DNA from: Rickettsiales bacterium
GTDB taxonomy: Bacteria; Pseudomonadota; Alphaproteobacteria; Rickettsiales; SXRF01
Assembly: GCA_021299465.1 (NCBI GenBank)
Contig: JAJTHB010000008.1
Span: 1-53,344 of the forward strand
DNA length: 53,344 bases
Direction: 5' to 3'
Shown here in pieces: positions 34,671-42,958 of this stretch. Position numbers and translations under genes: made by a program. The notes under the pieces are model-generated. The model searched no databases, was not told the DNA's origin, and worked only from the letters and a program-made list of their open reading frames with translations. How positions within the stretch are numbered: the stretch's first letter is position 1; every line of letters starts with the position of its first letter.

Positions 34671-35324
34671 ATGACCTCACTACATCCCACCGCAATTCGT
34701 CCTCCCGCTTCCCGCGGCAAAGCCAAACAGCTCGTCGTGCTGCTGCATGGCTGGGGCGCGGATGGCCCGAACCTGATTGATCTGGGTGATGTATTGGGGC
34801 AGGTGCTACCGGATGCGCATTTCATCGCGCCTAATGCGCCATACCCTTGCGAGGCCAATCCGTTTGGCTATCAGTGGTTCTCGCTGATGGATCGCTCGCC
34901 CGCGAATCTTCAGGCCGGTGTCGAGAATGCGAGTAACATTTTGAATGGATTTCTGGATCAGCAGCTTGAGCAGCTTGGCTTGGATCATAGCAAGCTGGCG
35001 CTGGTTGGTTTTTCTCAAGGCACCATGACCGGCCTGCATGTGGCGCTGCGGCGCACGCCGCAGATCGCCGCGCTGGTTGGTTTTTCCGGTTCGCTGCTTG
35101 CGCCCGAGCGCCTTGCTAGCGAATTAAAATCCAAGCCGCCCGTTTGCCTGATTCATGGTGATAGCGATGATGTGGTGCCATACGCGGCGCTCGCTGCGGC
35201 GAAGCAGGCGCTCTCGGTCGCCGGTGTTCCCGTCCACGCCCACAGCCGCCCGATGCTCGGTCATTCAATCGATATGGAAGGGCTTAAGATTGCAGCGGAG
35301 TTTTTGGTGAAGGAGCTGGTTTAG
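34671..35324 (+). CDS. Phospholipase/carboxylesterase-family hydrolase
   Basis: The 217-residue alpha/beta hydrolase has the oxyanion motif LLHGWGAD near residue 25, the nucleophile GFSQG near residue 122, the acid in HGDSDDVVP near residue 165 and the histidine in LGHSID near residue 200. This is the layout of the APT/YpfH carboxylesterase group. Natural substrates are unclear; lysophospholipids or acyl esters are typical. I chose the ATG at 34671, which follows the repeat element. It is divergent from polA and converges on the next gene with a 4-bp overlap. Confidence 0.9.
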   Translation: MTSLHPTAIRPPASRGKAKQLVVLLHGWGADGPNLIDLGDVLGQVLPDAHFIAPNAPYPCEANPFGYQWFSLMDRSPANLQAGVENASNILNGFLDQQLEQLGLDHSKLALVGFSQGTMTGLHVALRRTPQIAALVGFSGSLLAPERLASELKSKPPVCLIHGDSDDVVPYAALAAAKQALSVAGVPVHAHSRPMLGHSIDMEGLKIAAEFLVKELV

Positions 35325-36562
35325 TTTCGACTTGCTAGGGTAGCATCAGTCGTGCGGCCAAGATTTGCCTGAAGTTGGGCCCTATCTGCTTGCTCGCCAC
35401 CTTGAGTCATGCCCCGACCTGCTTCGGCTGCTGCAACTGCCTGTCCGCGTACGGCCTCGTTTGGTGCAATGCGCGGGATGCGATCATAATTTTCATTCAC
35501 ACCCTGCGCTGCGCTGTTTGCCATTTCAATAAGCTGTTCATCAGTAAATGCAGTATAGCCGGCACGGTTTGCCTGAAGATTAGCCATTGTGGTGGAGCGT
35601 ACAACCTCAACGAGTTCAGTGCGGCTCAGCCGTGAGGCATTTTCACGCACTACATCCGTTGTGCTTTGTGCGACAACGCTGGAGACATTATTAATTTCGT
35701 CCTGCGATGGAATTTTGGGGATGTTAAATCCAAGTAAACCGGCAAAAAATTTAATGATATCTCCAATTATCGGTACATCGAGCAATCTCATCATGAAACC
35801 TTTGAAGCCATCCTCGCGAGCAGCCTTAATGCGATCATTGATAGTGGTTTTCGTTTTGTCGTAAACCATCGAGCCGAAACCGCTGAATACGGCGTCTTGT
35901 GTTGCGGCATCGAGGGGTTTTATTTTTGCTTCTGCCACCAGATCGCGTTTTGGCTGAACCGTGCCTTCAATGGTGCCATTTTTAATCGCGGCATCGACGA
36001 CACCTTTCCTTACTGATGCGGATAAATCGGCAATTGCCTGGCCATCCATGATTCGGCCAATGTCAGGCCTTGAGGATGCTAGATTGTTTAGTCGCGCTGT
36101 AACTTCTGCAGCTGAACGATTTGCGATATTTTCAACTGCCCCCTTAGCGCTAAAACCACCTTTAAAGCCCTCCCATCTTTTTCCTATCCATGAGGTAGGT
36201 GTATTGCCAGCAACGGCTTCACCCGCTTCATTGGCAATGGCAGTGATCTGTTCGTTGCTGGGGATTAGTTGGGAAAGATTGCTTGCCCCGCGAGAAGCCA
36301 GAAAAGCTCTGCCATTCTCATTTTCCTTGAGGCGTTGATCCAACTCACTAATGGAGACACCATTGATGCTACGTTTTTCAATCAACTCAGCGCTGTAAGC
36401 CCTGAACTGCTGGTCGGTTGGTTTTTCTGGCAAGTCGGGAGCAATCAGCCTCAGGAATTCGTAATTCTCTTTCGTAAACACGGCAACGCGTTCAGAAATG
36501 CCAGCGCGCACGGCGGCGGCTGTGTCTGATTTAATCTGAAGCTGTTGTTCGTTCAGTGCCAT
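35321..36562 (-). CDS. Hypothetical 413-residue helical protein
   Basis: Not recognised. The protein is Ala-, Asn- and Arg-rich, mainly helical, with no signal peptide. A hydrophobic stretch near residues 268-285 (VPIIGDIIKFFAGLLGFNIP) may insert in a membrane. The C-terminal 60 residues are polar and low in complexity (Gln, Ala, Gly). Segments GKRWEGFKGGF and KAAREDGFKGFMMRLLD share a repeated GFKGF theme. Such composition occurs in secreted effector-like proteins, but this is only an impression. It is a single gene converging on the esterase. Confidence 0.65.
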   Translation of the reverse strand: MALNEQQLQIKSDTAAAVRAGISERVAVFTKENYEFLRLIAPDLPEKPTDQQFRAYSAELIEKRSINGVSISELDQRLKENENGRAFLASRGASNLSQLIPSNEQITAIANEAGEAVAGNTPTSWIGKRWEGFKGGFSAKGAVENIANRSAAEVTARLNNLASSRPDIGRIMDGQAIADLSASVRKGVVDAAIKNGTIEGTVQPKRDLVAEAKIKPLDAATQDAVFSGFGSMVYDKTKTTINDRIKAAREDGFKGFMMRLLDVPIIGDIIKFFAGLLGFNIPKIPSQDEINNVSSVVAQSTTDVVRENASRLSRTELVEVVRSTTMANLQANRAGYTAFTDEQLIEMANSAAQGVNENYDRIPRIAPNEAVRGQAVAAAEAGRGMTQGGEQADRAQLQANLGRTTDATLASRN

Positions 36563-36637
36563 AATACTAAAAAGATTTTCTCAGCTTTTATATTACCCTA
36601 AACCCTGCCAGGAAATCATGAAAGATTCGTGACATCG

Positions 36638-36654
36638 CCTGTGCGCTGCGCAGG
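36638..36654. repeat. Short GC-rich hairpin in intergenic region
   Basis: CCTGTGCG and CGCAGG can form a 7-bp stem including one G-T pair around a 3-nt loop. It lies in the 205-bp gap between two divergent genes, followed by A+T-rich DNA that should hold the zapA promoter. A related word (TCGCCTGTGCG, GGAATTGT) occurs at 19959-19975. Confidence 0.4.
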
Positions 36655-36767
36655 GAATTGTGACAGAATTGTCTTTTTGGTTGATTTAACTCGCAGAATC
36701 AGGCTAGATGAAAGCTAAACAAACTATTAATAAAAACCAAAAAAATTAGCGGTGGCGGGGGTTTAGA

Positions 36768-37124
36768 TTGCCGGTTCTGTCCATACGGGTCGCGGGGAAG
36801 GATTATCAGGTTGCTTGTGGCGAAGGCGAGGAAGATCGCCTGCGGCAGCTGGCAGATGAGGTGGATGAGCGCGTGCTTTCCCTCGTCCATGGGATGAAGC
36901 AAAAGCCGTCCGAGCCGATGGCACTGCTTCTCGCCGCCCTGATGCTAACCGATGAACTCTCTGAAAAACAAAAAGAAATTGAAGCGCTTCGTCGCGAGTC
37001 GCCGGTATCTATCACCCACGACGCTGCACGGCTTGCGCAAGTCGAACAAGCGCTTGCCGCCACCATGCATGATATGGCCGCGCGTATCGAGCGCCTAACA
37101 GATTCCATTGAAATCCGTGGATAG
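36768..37124 (+). CDS. zapA: Cell division protein ZapA
   Basis: ZapA binds FtsZ filaments and stabilises the Z-ring. The 118-residue protein starts at TTG after a GGGGG stretch and shows the ZapA pattern: a short beta-hairpin (VLSIRVAGKDYQVACGEGEEDRLRQLA) followed by a long helix (VDERVLSL, then LLLAALMLTDEL) and a coiled-coil C-terminus with MHDMAARIERL. Position upstream of 6S RNA and ygfA is the well-known order in many proteobacteria and supports the call. Confidence 0.9.
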   Translation: MPVLSIRVAGKDYQVACGEGEEDRLRQLADEVDERVLSLVHGMKQKPSEPMALLLAALMLTDELSEKQKEIEALRRESPVSITHDAARLAQVEQALAATMHDMAARIERLTDSIEIRG

Positions 37125-37141
37125 TTGCACTATCTTACTAA

Positions 37142-37309
37142 GCGAGCGGTTCTGTCCGGTTTGTCAGGCACATTGTTCCTTGGACCGATAATTAGGCATT
37201 TAGGGAGCTGTCCCTGGCGGAGGTCTTGCCTTCGCACATATGGCGCCCACCTGTAACACAGGGTCGAATGCGAACTTGTTTTGCCAACGGCCATGATGGT
37301 TCCGCTCAT
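37142..37309 (+). ncRNA. ssrS: 6S RNA
   Basis: 6S RNA mimics an open promoter and holds RNA polymerase in stationary phase. The region between zapA and ygfA is the usual site in proteobacteria. The ends pair: GAGCGG (37144-37149) with CCGCTC (37302-37307). Inside are GTTCTGTCCGG, AGGGAGCTGTCCCT and a run TTCGCACATATGGCGCC that fit the long helical arms and the large central bubble of the family. The length of about 168 nt suits the alphaproteobacterial type. Ends are approximate. Confidence 0.78.
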
Positions 37310-37354
37310 TTTAATTTCTACTATGCTGGCTGTCTTGCTTGAATTTTTTTGCTT

Positions 37355-37391
37355 CCGTTGCTTGTGTACGTTTGAGTACACTGCGCGACGG
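37355..37391. other. Hairpin upstream of ygfA
   Basis: GTGTAC and GTACAC form a perfect 6-bp stem with a 6-nt loop, extended outwards by CCGTTGC/GCGACGG with one G-T pair. A run of seven A follows, seven T precede. It lies between 6S RNA and the start of ygfA and could terminate or regulate either transcript. Confidence 0.45.
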
Positions 37392-37443
37392 TTCAAAAAA
37401 ATGCTTTGCATCCAGCGCAGCTTAGCGAAATTTCCCATCCCTC

Positions 37444-37995
37444 ATGCTCGATAAACCCACCCTTCGTAAACAAATGCTCGCCAAGCGGCTCGCGCTTTCC
37501 AAGGAATTTCGCTTAGAGGCAGCTGAGGCCATTATCCCTCACGTGCTGCACCATGTTCATGAACATACGATCGTTGCGGGTTATAGCGCGATTAGGGGAG
37601 AGCTGGATGTTTTTCCGGCTTTGCATGCACTTGCTGAGCGCGGCCATAAGCTTTGCCTGCCGGATATTGCCGGGCGTGATGCGCCGCTTGTTTTTCTTAG
37701 CTGGCAAGCGTTTGAGCCGCTGGTTAAGGCAAGTTACGGTATCGAGATCACGAAAGAAAAAAAGCTGGTTGTGCCTGATGTGCTGCTCGTGCCGCTTGTT
37801 GCGTTTGACCGGCAGGGCTACCGGCTTGGTTACGGCGCAGGTTACTATGACCAAACCATTTCATCCTTGCGCCTTCAGAATGATCGGTTAAAGGCCTATG
37901 GCATTGCTTACAGCAACCAATGCATTGATGATTTGCCGATTGAGGCGCATGATGTCAGGCTGGATGGTGTGATCACAGAAAAGGGGCTGAGGTGA
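37444..37995 (+). CDS. ygfA: 5-formyltetrahydrofolate cyclo-ligase
   Basis: This enzyme converts 5-formyl- to 5,10-methenyltetrahydrofolate with ATP. The 183-residue protein has KPTLRKQMLAKRLAL at the N-terminus (phosphate/ATP contacts), VAGYSAIRGELD and the C-terminal RLGYGAGYYDQTI, the family signature with the ATP-binding Gly and Asp. It lies downstream of zapA and 6S RNA in the typical order. The next gene starts with a GTG inside its stop (4-bp overlap). Confidence 0.94.
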   Translation: MLDKPTLRKQMLAKRLALSKEFRLEAAEAIIPHVLHHVHEHTIVAGYSAIRGELDVFPALHALAERGHKLCLPDIAGRDAPLVFLSWQAFEPLVKASYGIEITKEKKLVVPDVLLVPLVAFDRQGYRLGYGAGYYDQTISSLRLQNDRLKAYGIAYSNQCIDDLPIEAHDVRLDGVITEKGLR

Positions 37996-38786
37996 GGCTA
38001 TTATTTCTAGGTGATGTCGTAGGAAGGTCGGGGCGAGACGCGGTTGTTTCGAACGTGAAACGGCTCAGGGATGAACACCGGCTCGACGTCATTATCGTGA
38101 ATGTCGATAATGCCGCTGGCGGGTTTGGAACCAATGCCGGCATATGTAAGGAAATGTTTGCAGCTGGCGTTGATGTGCTCACAGGCGGCGATCATGTATG
38201 GGACCAGAAGGATATTGCCGCTTATCTCGCTACCGAAAAGAGATTGTTACGACCGCAGAACTATCCAGAGAATACCGTGGGAATCGGCCATCATGTGCTT
38301 GAAATCGCCGGGCAAAAATTACTTACGATTCATCTGCTGGGACAGGTGTTTATTCGTGATCAGGTGGCGTGTCCGTTTGCCTGCGTCGATAAGCTTCTTG
38401 AGACGTATCGGTTGGGGCAAGGCGGCATGTCGGCTATATTCGTTGACATCCACGCCGAGGCGACCAGTGAAAAAACGGCGATGGGGCTTTATCTCGACGG
38501 GCGGGTGAGCGCGGTGGTGGGTAGCCATACGCATATCCCGACGGCAGATGCGCGCGTACTTCCAAAAGGCACGGCGTACCAGACGGATAGCGGTATGTGC
38601 GGCGATTATGATTCGGTGATCGGTTTTGCCAAGGAGGGGCCGCTTGAGCGATTCCTGTCCAAACGCCCAAAAATCAAGATGGAAGCTGCGCAAGGGCAGG
38701 CAAGGCTCTGCGGCGTTATCGTTGAAACGGATAACAAGACCGGCCTTGCCACCTCTTGCCGTGCGTTTGTTTACCCTGCTTTTTAA
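37992..38786 (+). CDS. YmdB-family metallophosphoesterase
   Basis: The 264-residue protein starts MRLLFLGDVVGRSGRDAV with the metal ligand Asp, and continues with NVDNAAGGFGTN, TGGDHVWDQ and GSHTHIPTADARVLPKGTA, the ligands of the TIGR00282/YmdB calcineurin-like group. Characterised members hydrolyse cyclic nucleotides such as cAMP and affect biofilm and sporulation in Bacillus; the role in alphaproteobacteria is less clear. It overlaps ygfA by 4 bp, so the pair is likely co-translated. Confidence 0.92.
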   Translation: MRLLFLGDVVGRSGRDAVVSNVKRLRDEHRLDVIIVNVDNAAGGFGTNAGICKEMFAAGVDVLTGGDHVWDQKDIAAYLATEKRLLRPQNYPENTVGIGHHVLEIAGQKLLTIHLLGQVFIRDQVACPFACVDKLLETYRLGQGGMSAIFVDIHAEATSEKTAMGLYLDGRVSAVVGSHTHIPTADARVLPKGTAYQTDSGMCGDYDSVIGFAKEGPLERFLSKRPKIKMEAAQGQARLCGVIVETDNKTGLATSCRAFVYPAF

Positions 38787-38848
38787 TTATAAATCATATT
38801 GTTATATATCTTTACTGAGCCTTTACCGGTTTATGCTAAAAGTGGCGC

Positions 38849-39613
38849 ATGTTACTTGTTTTATCACCTTCCAAGACGCTTGATTTCGAAAGCGCGCACC
38901 GCCTGATACGCTACAGCCAGCCCGATATGCTGCTGAAAAGCCAGCTGCTTGTTGCAGAACTCAAGACCTATTCTACCGATAAGCTGGCAAATCTGATGGA
39001 TATCAGCGACAAGCTGGCAACGCTCAACGCCCAACGTTATCGCGCATTTAAGGTGCCGTTTACGTTACACAATGCCCGTCAGGCCCTGCTTGCATTTAAG
39101 GGGGATGTGTATGAAGGGATTCACGCAACTGAGTATAATGATGAGGATTGGGATTTCGCGCAAAACCATGTGCGCATTCTTTCCGGACTTTATGGGCTCC
39201 TCAAGCCGCTGGATTTAATGCAGCCTTACCGGCTGGAGATGGGCACGCAGCTAAAGACGCGTTTTGGCAAGGATCTCTATGCTTTCTGGGGTGAGAGCAT
39301 TACGAATAGCCTCAATCAGGCAATGGAAGGACAGACCAATTCTGCTTTGATCAATCTTGCCTCACAGGAATATTTCAAGGCGGTGAAACCGAAATTGCTA
39401 AGAGCGCCCGTGGTGGATATCGTGTTTAAGGAAAAACAAAAAGGCGCGCTGAAAGTGATTGGGATTCATGCCAAGAAAGCACGCGGCATGATGGCCGAAC
39501 ATATCATTAAAAATAAGCTTGATAAGCCTGCTGAGCTTCGTGGCTTCAAAGAGGGCGGGTATCGTTTTGAAAAATCGCTCTCAAGCGAAAATGACTACGT
39601 ATTTGTGCGTTAA
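38849..39613 (+). CDS. yaaA: YaaA family peroxide-stress protein
   Basis: YaaA lowers free intracellular iron during peroxide stress and has a fold with a DNA-binding cleft. The 254-residue protein begins MLLVLSPSKTLDFES and holds the family segments VYEGI, RILSGLYGLLKPLDLMQPYRLEMGT and FWG. The C-terminal HAKKARGMMAEHIIKN is typical. The ATG is preceded by a weak GTGGCG. The stop region overlaps that of the convergent TadE-like gene by 4 bp. Confidence 0.94.
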   Translation: MLLVLSPSKTLDFESAHRLIRYSQPDMLLKSQLLVAELKTYSTDKLANLMDISDKLATLNAQRYRAFKVPFTLHNARQALLAFKGDVYEGIHATEYNDEDWDFAQNHVRILSGLYGLLKPLDLMQPYRLEMGTQLKTRFGKDLYAFWGESITNSLNQAMEGQTNSALINLASQEYFKAVKPKLLRAPVVDIVFKEKQKGALKVIGIHAKKARGMMAEHIIKNKLDKPAELRGFKEGGYRFEKSLSSENDYVFVR

Positions 39614-40185
39614 AGCGGCGGATTGAAGAGATTGCCCTGACGTGGTTTGAAGAGCGCAATCTTATACATGGTATGTGGCGCAAGCGCTGAAATAAGATCG
39701 CCTGTGAGCGGGATGATCGGGCTGTAATCAGCGAATACTTCAGCAGTAACGATGTTCTGCCCGAGAATAACGTTATAGTTTCCTGGAAGGGTTGCATTGC
39801 CGCCTTCAACGCCAATACGGCTTTGTTCGGTGCCTAGCGCGCGATATTGCCAGGCAATACAGGTGTTACCGGCTCCTCCATCGCAAGGTGGAACCGGGTT
39901 TTGCAGGGAATAAACCGAGTTAAAGATGATGCTGGAACCATTAAAGCTGAATGGACGCATGATTTGCGGCGCTGCTTCGGCAAAACTTTCGAGGTCCGCC
40001 TGGGTAACCTGCGTGGTTTGCGTAACAAGATCGGCCATGGTCGCCGCCGTTCTGTCCAGTTTAATATTGATGAGCGCATAGCGCGATACTTCAAGCGAGC
40101 CGAGCAAAAAAAGCAACAGCAACGGTAGAATAAGCGCAAATTCAGCAAGTGCTACGCCAGAATTACATGATTTGATGCGCATCAA
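39610..40185 (-). CDS. TadE-like pilus assembly protein
   Basis: The 191-residue protein has the TadE-type N-terminus: CNSGVALAEFALILPLLLLFLLGSLEVSRY, a processing-like G then a glutamate five residues on, within a single membrane helix. The rest is periplasmic, with LDRTAATMADLV that is common in TadE/TadF. It is a minor pilin-like protein of the Tad apparatus. Its start overlaps the stop of the next TadE-like gene by 4 bp. No Tad ATPase, secretin or platform is nearby. Confidence 0.85.
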   Translation of the reverse strand: MMRIKSCNSGVALAEFALILPLLLLFLLGSLEVSRYALINIKLDRTAATMADLVTQTTQVTQADLESFAEAAPQIMRPFSFNGSSIIFNSVYSLQNPVPPCDGGAGNTCIAWQYRALGTEQSRIGVEGGNATLPGNYNVILGQNIVTAEVFADYSPIIPLTGDLISALAPHTMYKIALFKPRQGNLFNPPL

Positions 40186-40769
40186 AACCGCTCGTTCTTG
40201 ACGGTTGCAATCGCGGAGATGGTGTAGGTTCCGCTATTGCCACCAATGATATTGGCCATCAGTGGCGTAAAGATAGGCCACGGATAACTAACTTTGTATA
40301 ACACAATTTGTCCCATGCCGCCTGGCCCAGCGGATCCTTGGTCGGCATCCCATTGCCCATTTCCGTTAACGTCAGTAAAACCATTTATGCATGGAGGAGG
40401 ATCAACAAAAGTTGTGCATGGTTCTGGTTGTCCTACTGCACTAAACGCATTATACGATAGAGCTTCGATCTGGATCATGTCTGGTGTTAAATAACCGCCA
40501 GAAAGCCGCTCAACTTCACTTCTGATGTAATCCTCGCGGCTAGTGCCGGTTGGGGCAAATCCTGTTTTTCCTACGCGTGACGACACATTCGTTGCGCCTT
40601 CCAGCACAGTGCTGGTGAAATACATTAGCCCCAGTTCGATAAAACCGACTAAAAACAACATCAAAACAGGAGCAACAATGGCAAACTCAATGATCGACGC
40701 ACCGCTTTTGCACACCTTGATCGATAAAGGCCGTGACGTTACCGGAATGATCTTTTGAATATATGCCAT
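40182..40769 (-). CDS. TadE-like pilus assembly protein
   Basis: The 195-residue protein has KSGASIIEFAIVAPVLMLFLVGFIELGLMYF near the N-terminus, the TadE pilin-like helix with the conserved glutamate pair, then a periplasmic region with CTTFVDPPPC. The cysteine pair could form a disulfide. I chose the ATG at 40769 (MAYIQKII) rather than the longer frame to 40799. It is paired with the preceding TadE-like gene and diverges from the TadG-like gene. Confidence 0.85.
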   Translation of the reverse strand: MAYIQKIIPVTSRPLSIKVCKSGASIIEFAIVAPVLMLFLVGFIELGLMYFTSTVLEGATNVSSRVGKTGFAPTGTSREDYIRSEVERLSGGYLTPDMIQIEALSYNAFSAVGQPEPCTTFVDPPPCINGFTDVNGNGQWDADQGSAGPGGMGQIVLYKVSYPWPIFTPLMANIIGGNSGTYTISAIATVKNERF

Positions 40770-40865
40770 AGACTTATAGTTGTAACAAAGATTTAACAAA
40801 ATGTTAACAGATTTGATTCACAAATAAGCTATGATCTTGCTTAATCTTTAAGCAACAGGGCTAAC

Positions 40866-42314
40866 GTGCGGCTATCTTTTACCAAGTCTAATTATGGAGG
40901 AACAGTCATTTTAATGGCTGTCATCTTGCCGCTCGTTGTTATTATGATGGCGGCATTGGTTGATCTTGGTCGCCTCTATGCAGTCAAATCCAAGGCTCAG
41001 AATGCTTCCGATGCGGCGCTACTTGGCGCTGTTGCAACGCTTTCTTCCTCTCAGCTTAGCGAGGAGGTAACTCGGCTTTTTAATGCTAACTACCCCGCCA
41101 ATTATATGGGCTCTACGGTCAGTACGATTAACTCAACCCAAATATCGTCTGGCGTCTATGAAGCGGTTTATACGGTAACGATTCCAACGACAGTCACCGG
41201 TATTTTCTCCGATAACATATTAACGCTTCAGATGCTCTCTCAGGTTACAAGGGGCTTTGATGAAACGATCAATAACCGTCTTGAGCTAGCGATGGTGCTT
41301 GATAATACCGGCTCAATGGCCGGTGCTAAAATTGCCGCCCTTAAATCTGCTTCGCAGGATTTATCTAATATTCTGTTCGGTAGTGCACAAACACTCAATA
41401 ACCTGCGCATTAGTGTTGTACCCTACGATGTGGTGGTGAATATTGGTACAAACCGAAGGGAATGGATTCAGCAAACATCACAGCCTAAATATGATGCCAT
41501 GATTACACAATGGGGCAGGGGCGGGGGGTTTAACCGCTTCACTGATCACTTGTGCGGTCCTTATCCGTATCAGCATTGCTGGGGTGACTATTGGACGAGC
41601 TGCACGCCGGGGTGTTGGAATAACTGTAATCCTGAAACAGGAAATTGCAATCTAAGCTGCTGGAACTGCAATGGCTTTGTTCCCCAATTTGTGCCTGCGG
41701 GCTGTACCACACGGTACACCGAATCCTGTACAGCCAATGGTTTAATCGATGCCAGTGACGAGCCGCCAACCGCCGGTGATCAGTGGAAATTTAGGATGCC
41801 GTATGAAAACAGGCTGAATGAAAATGGCGGCAGCATTTACAATGCCTGGGTTAATAACCTCGCGCCCATGCTTTTTGCTTCAAACGTTAAGGCTGAAGTT
41901 GATGCATCATTTAATGCGATGCAGGTAAGTGGTGCGACACGCATTAATGTTGGGTTGATGTGGGGGTGGTTTGCAATATCGCAAAAGTGGCAAGGCTTAT
42001 GGGATCCAGCAAAGCCGACCTCGCCGCAAAATCCTGCGCCGAATTTGCAAAAAGCCGTGATGCTGATGACCGATGGAAAAAATATTCTTTCAGGTGATGA
42101 TGCTAGGACAGCTAGTTTATGCACAGCAATTAAAGCACAGGGTATCATTATTTATACCGTTGGATTTGGTACGGATGTGAATGAAACCTTGCTCAGGAAT
42201 TGTTCGACTAATCCACAATATTACTGGTTTGCGCCGGATGAAGAAGACCTGCGCAGGGTTTTTCAGGCCATTGCCGATGATTTGCTCTTTAATACCATTC
42301 GACTAAGCAAGTAA
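40866..42314 (+). CDS. TadG-like protein with von Willebrand A domain
   Basis: The 482-residue protein has an N-terminal pilin-like membrane helix (VILMAVILPLVVIMMAALVDLGRLY), then a von Willebrand A domain beginning ELAMVLDNTGSMAG near residue 140, with the metal-site pattern DxTGSM, and MLMTDGKN near residue 402. Residues about 229-288 are inserted in the domain and hold at least ten cysteines with CGPYPYQHC and NCNLSCWNC. It starts at a GTG. TadG is thought to anchor the Tad pilus to the outer envelope. Confidence 0.85.
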   Translation: MRLSFTKSNYGGTVILMAVILPLVVIMMAALVDLGRLYAVKSKAQNASDAALLGAVATLSSSQLSEEVTRLFNANYPANYMGSTVSTINSTQISSGVYEAVYTVTIPTTVTGIFSDNILTLQMLSQVTRGFDETINNRLELAMVLDNTGSMAGAKIAALKSASQDLSNILFGSAQTLNNLRISVVPYDVVVNIGTNRREWIQQTSQPKYDAMITQWGRGGGFNRFTDHLCGPYPYQHCWGDYWTSCTPGCWNNCNPETGNCNLSCWNCNGFVPQFVPAGCTTRYTESCTANGLIDASDEPPTAGDQWKFRMPYENRLNENGGSIYNAWVNNLAPMLFASNVKAEVDASFNAMQVSGATRINVGLMWGWFAISQKWQGLWDPAKPTSPQNPAPNLQKAVMLMTDGKNILSGDDARTASLCTAIKAQGIIIYTVGFGTDVNETLLRNCSTNPQYYWFAPDEEDLRRVFQAIADDLLFNTIRLSK

Positions 42315-42397
42315 TTTATCTTTGTCTTCCAGTGCATTAATTGGGTGGTGCGTCAGGGGTGGTGCTATTCACAAAATTGTCATATATCGCGTCTTGA

Positions 42398-42958
42398 ATG
42401 CCGATTTATCATTGGTTACTATTAAGCAATAGCAATTCAGCAAGGCTGGCCGTGGAAAATCGTATTGATGATGACATTCAGAGTGTCCAGCGCAAACAGC
42501 GCAGGAACTCACTGTTTATTAGTACGGCTGGCACGTTTCAGTTTCTGGCCGGCATTTTGAGCGCAACTGGTCTTGCCATTACTTTGCCTGCACTTATAGG
42601 CTCTGCGGCGACTGCTACGGCTGCAGGTACGGGTTTGGCTGGCGGGCTTGGTTTGGGAGCTGCCATAGCCGGCTTAGTGACGGCGGCTCCGGTTGGTCTG
42701 GCTCTTTTAGCGGGAGCGGCTTTAGCAACCGGTGTTGCTGTTGCTTCGCATTATCTATCATCGCGGAATTTTCAATCAGCTAATTTCGGTGCGCTGGAAA
42801 TCAACGCTAAGCATACGGCTAAATATTTAGCCGATGAACTTAAGCAAAATAACCTTTGTATGACTAACGAGCATGAGCATGCTAAGCGTGCGGATGGAAA
42901 GTCCTGGCAGCAATACCATGCTGAGCGCGCCTGCACTGAATCCATTGTCGTCCGCTAG
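42398..42958 (+). CDS. Small membrane protein with Gly/Ala-rich helices
   Basis: Not recognised. The 186-residue protein has a short charged N-terminal part, then two or three closely spaced hydrophobic segments (residues 47-120) very rich in Gly and Ala (AAGTGLAGGLGLGAAIAGLVTA), and a hydrophilic tail with HAKYLADEL-like helices and H and E-rich NEHEHAKR. Glycine-rich paired helices of this kind occur in bacteriocin-like and effector membrane proteins, but I cannot assign one. The stop overlaps that of argB (convergent). Confidence 0.6.
   Translation: MPIYHWLLLSNSNSARLAVENRIDDDIQSVQRKQRRNSLFISTAGTFQFLAGILSATGLAITLPALIGSAATATAAGTGLAGGLGLGAAIAGLVTAAPVGLALLAGAALATGVAVASHYLSSRNFQSANFGALEINAKHTAKYLADELKQNNLCMTNEHEHAKRADGKSWQQYHAERACTESIVVR

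Noticed and set aside
34595-34858. An N-terminal extension of polA by 88 residues
   Set aside because: It reads through the heptamer palindrome and into the divergent esterase gene; the family starts at MPTLYLIDGSG.
36638-36654. A dispersed repeat family linking 36638 and 19959
   Set aside because: Only short words match (TCGCCTGTGCG and GGAATTGT); two weak occurrences do not establish a family.
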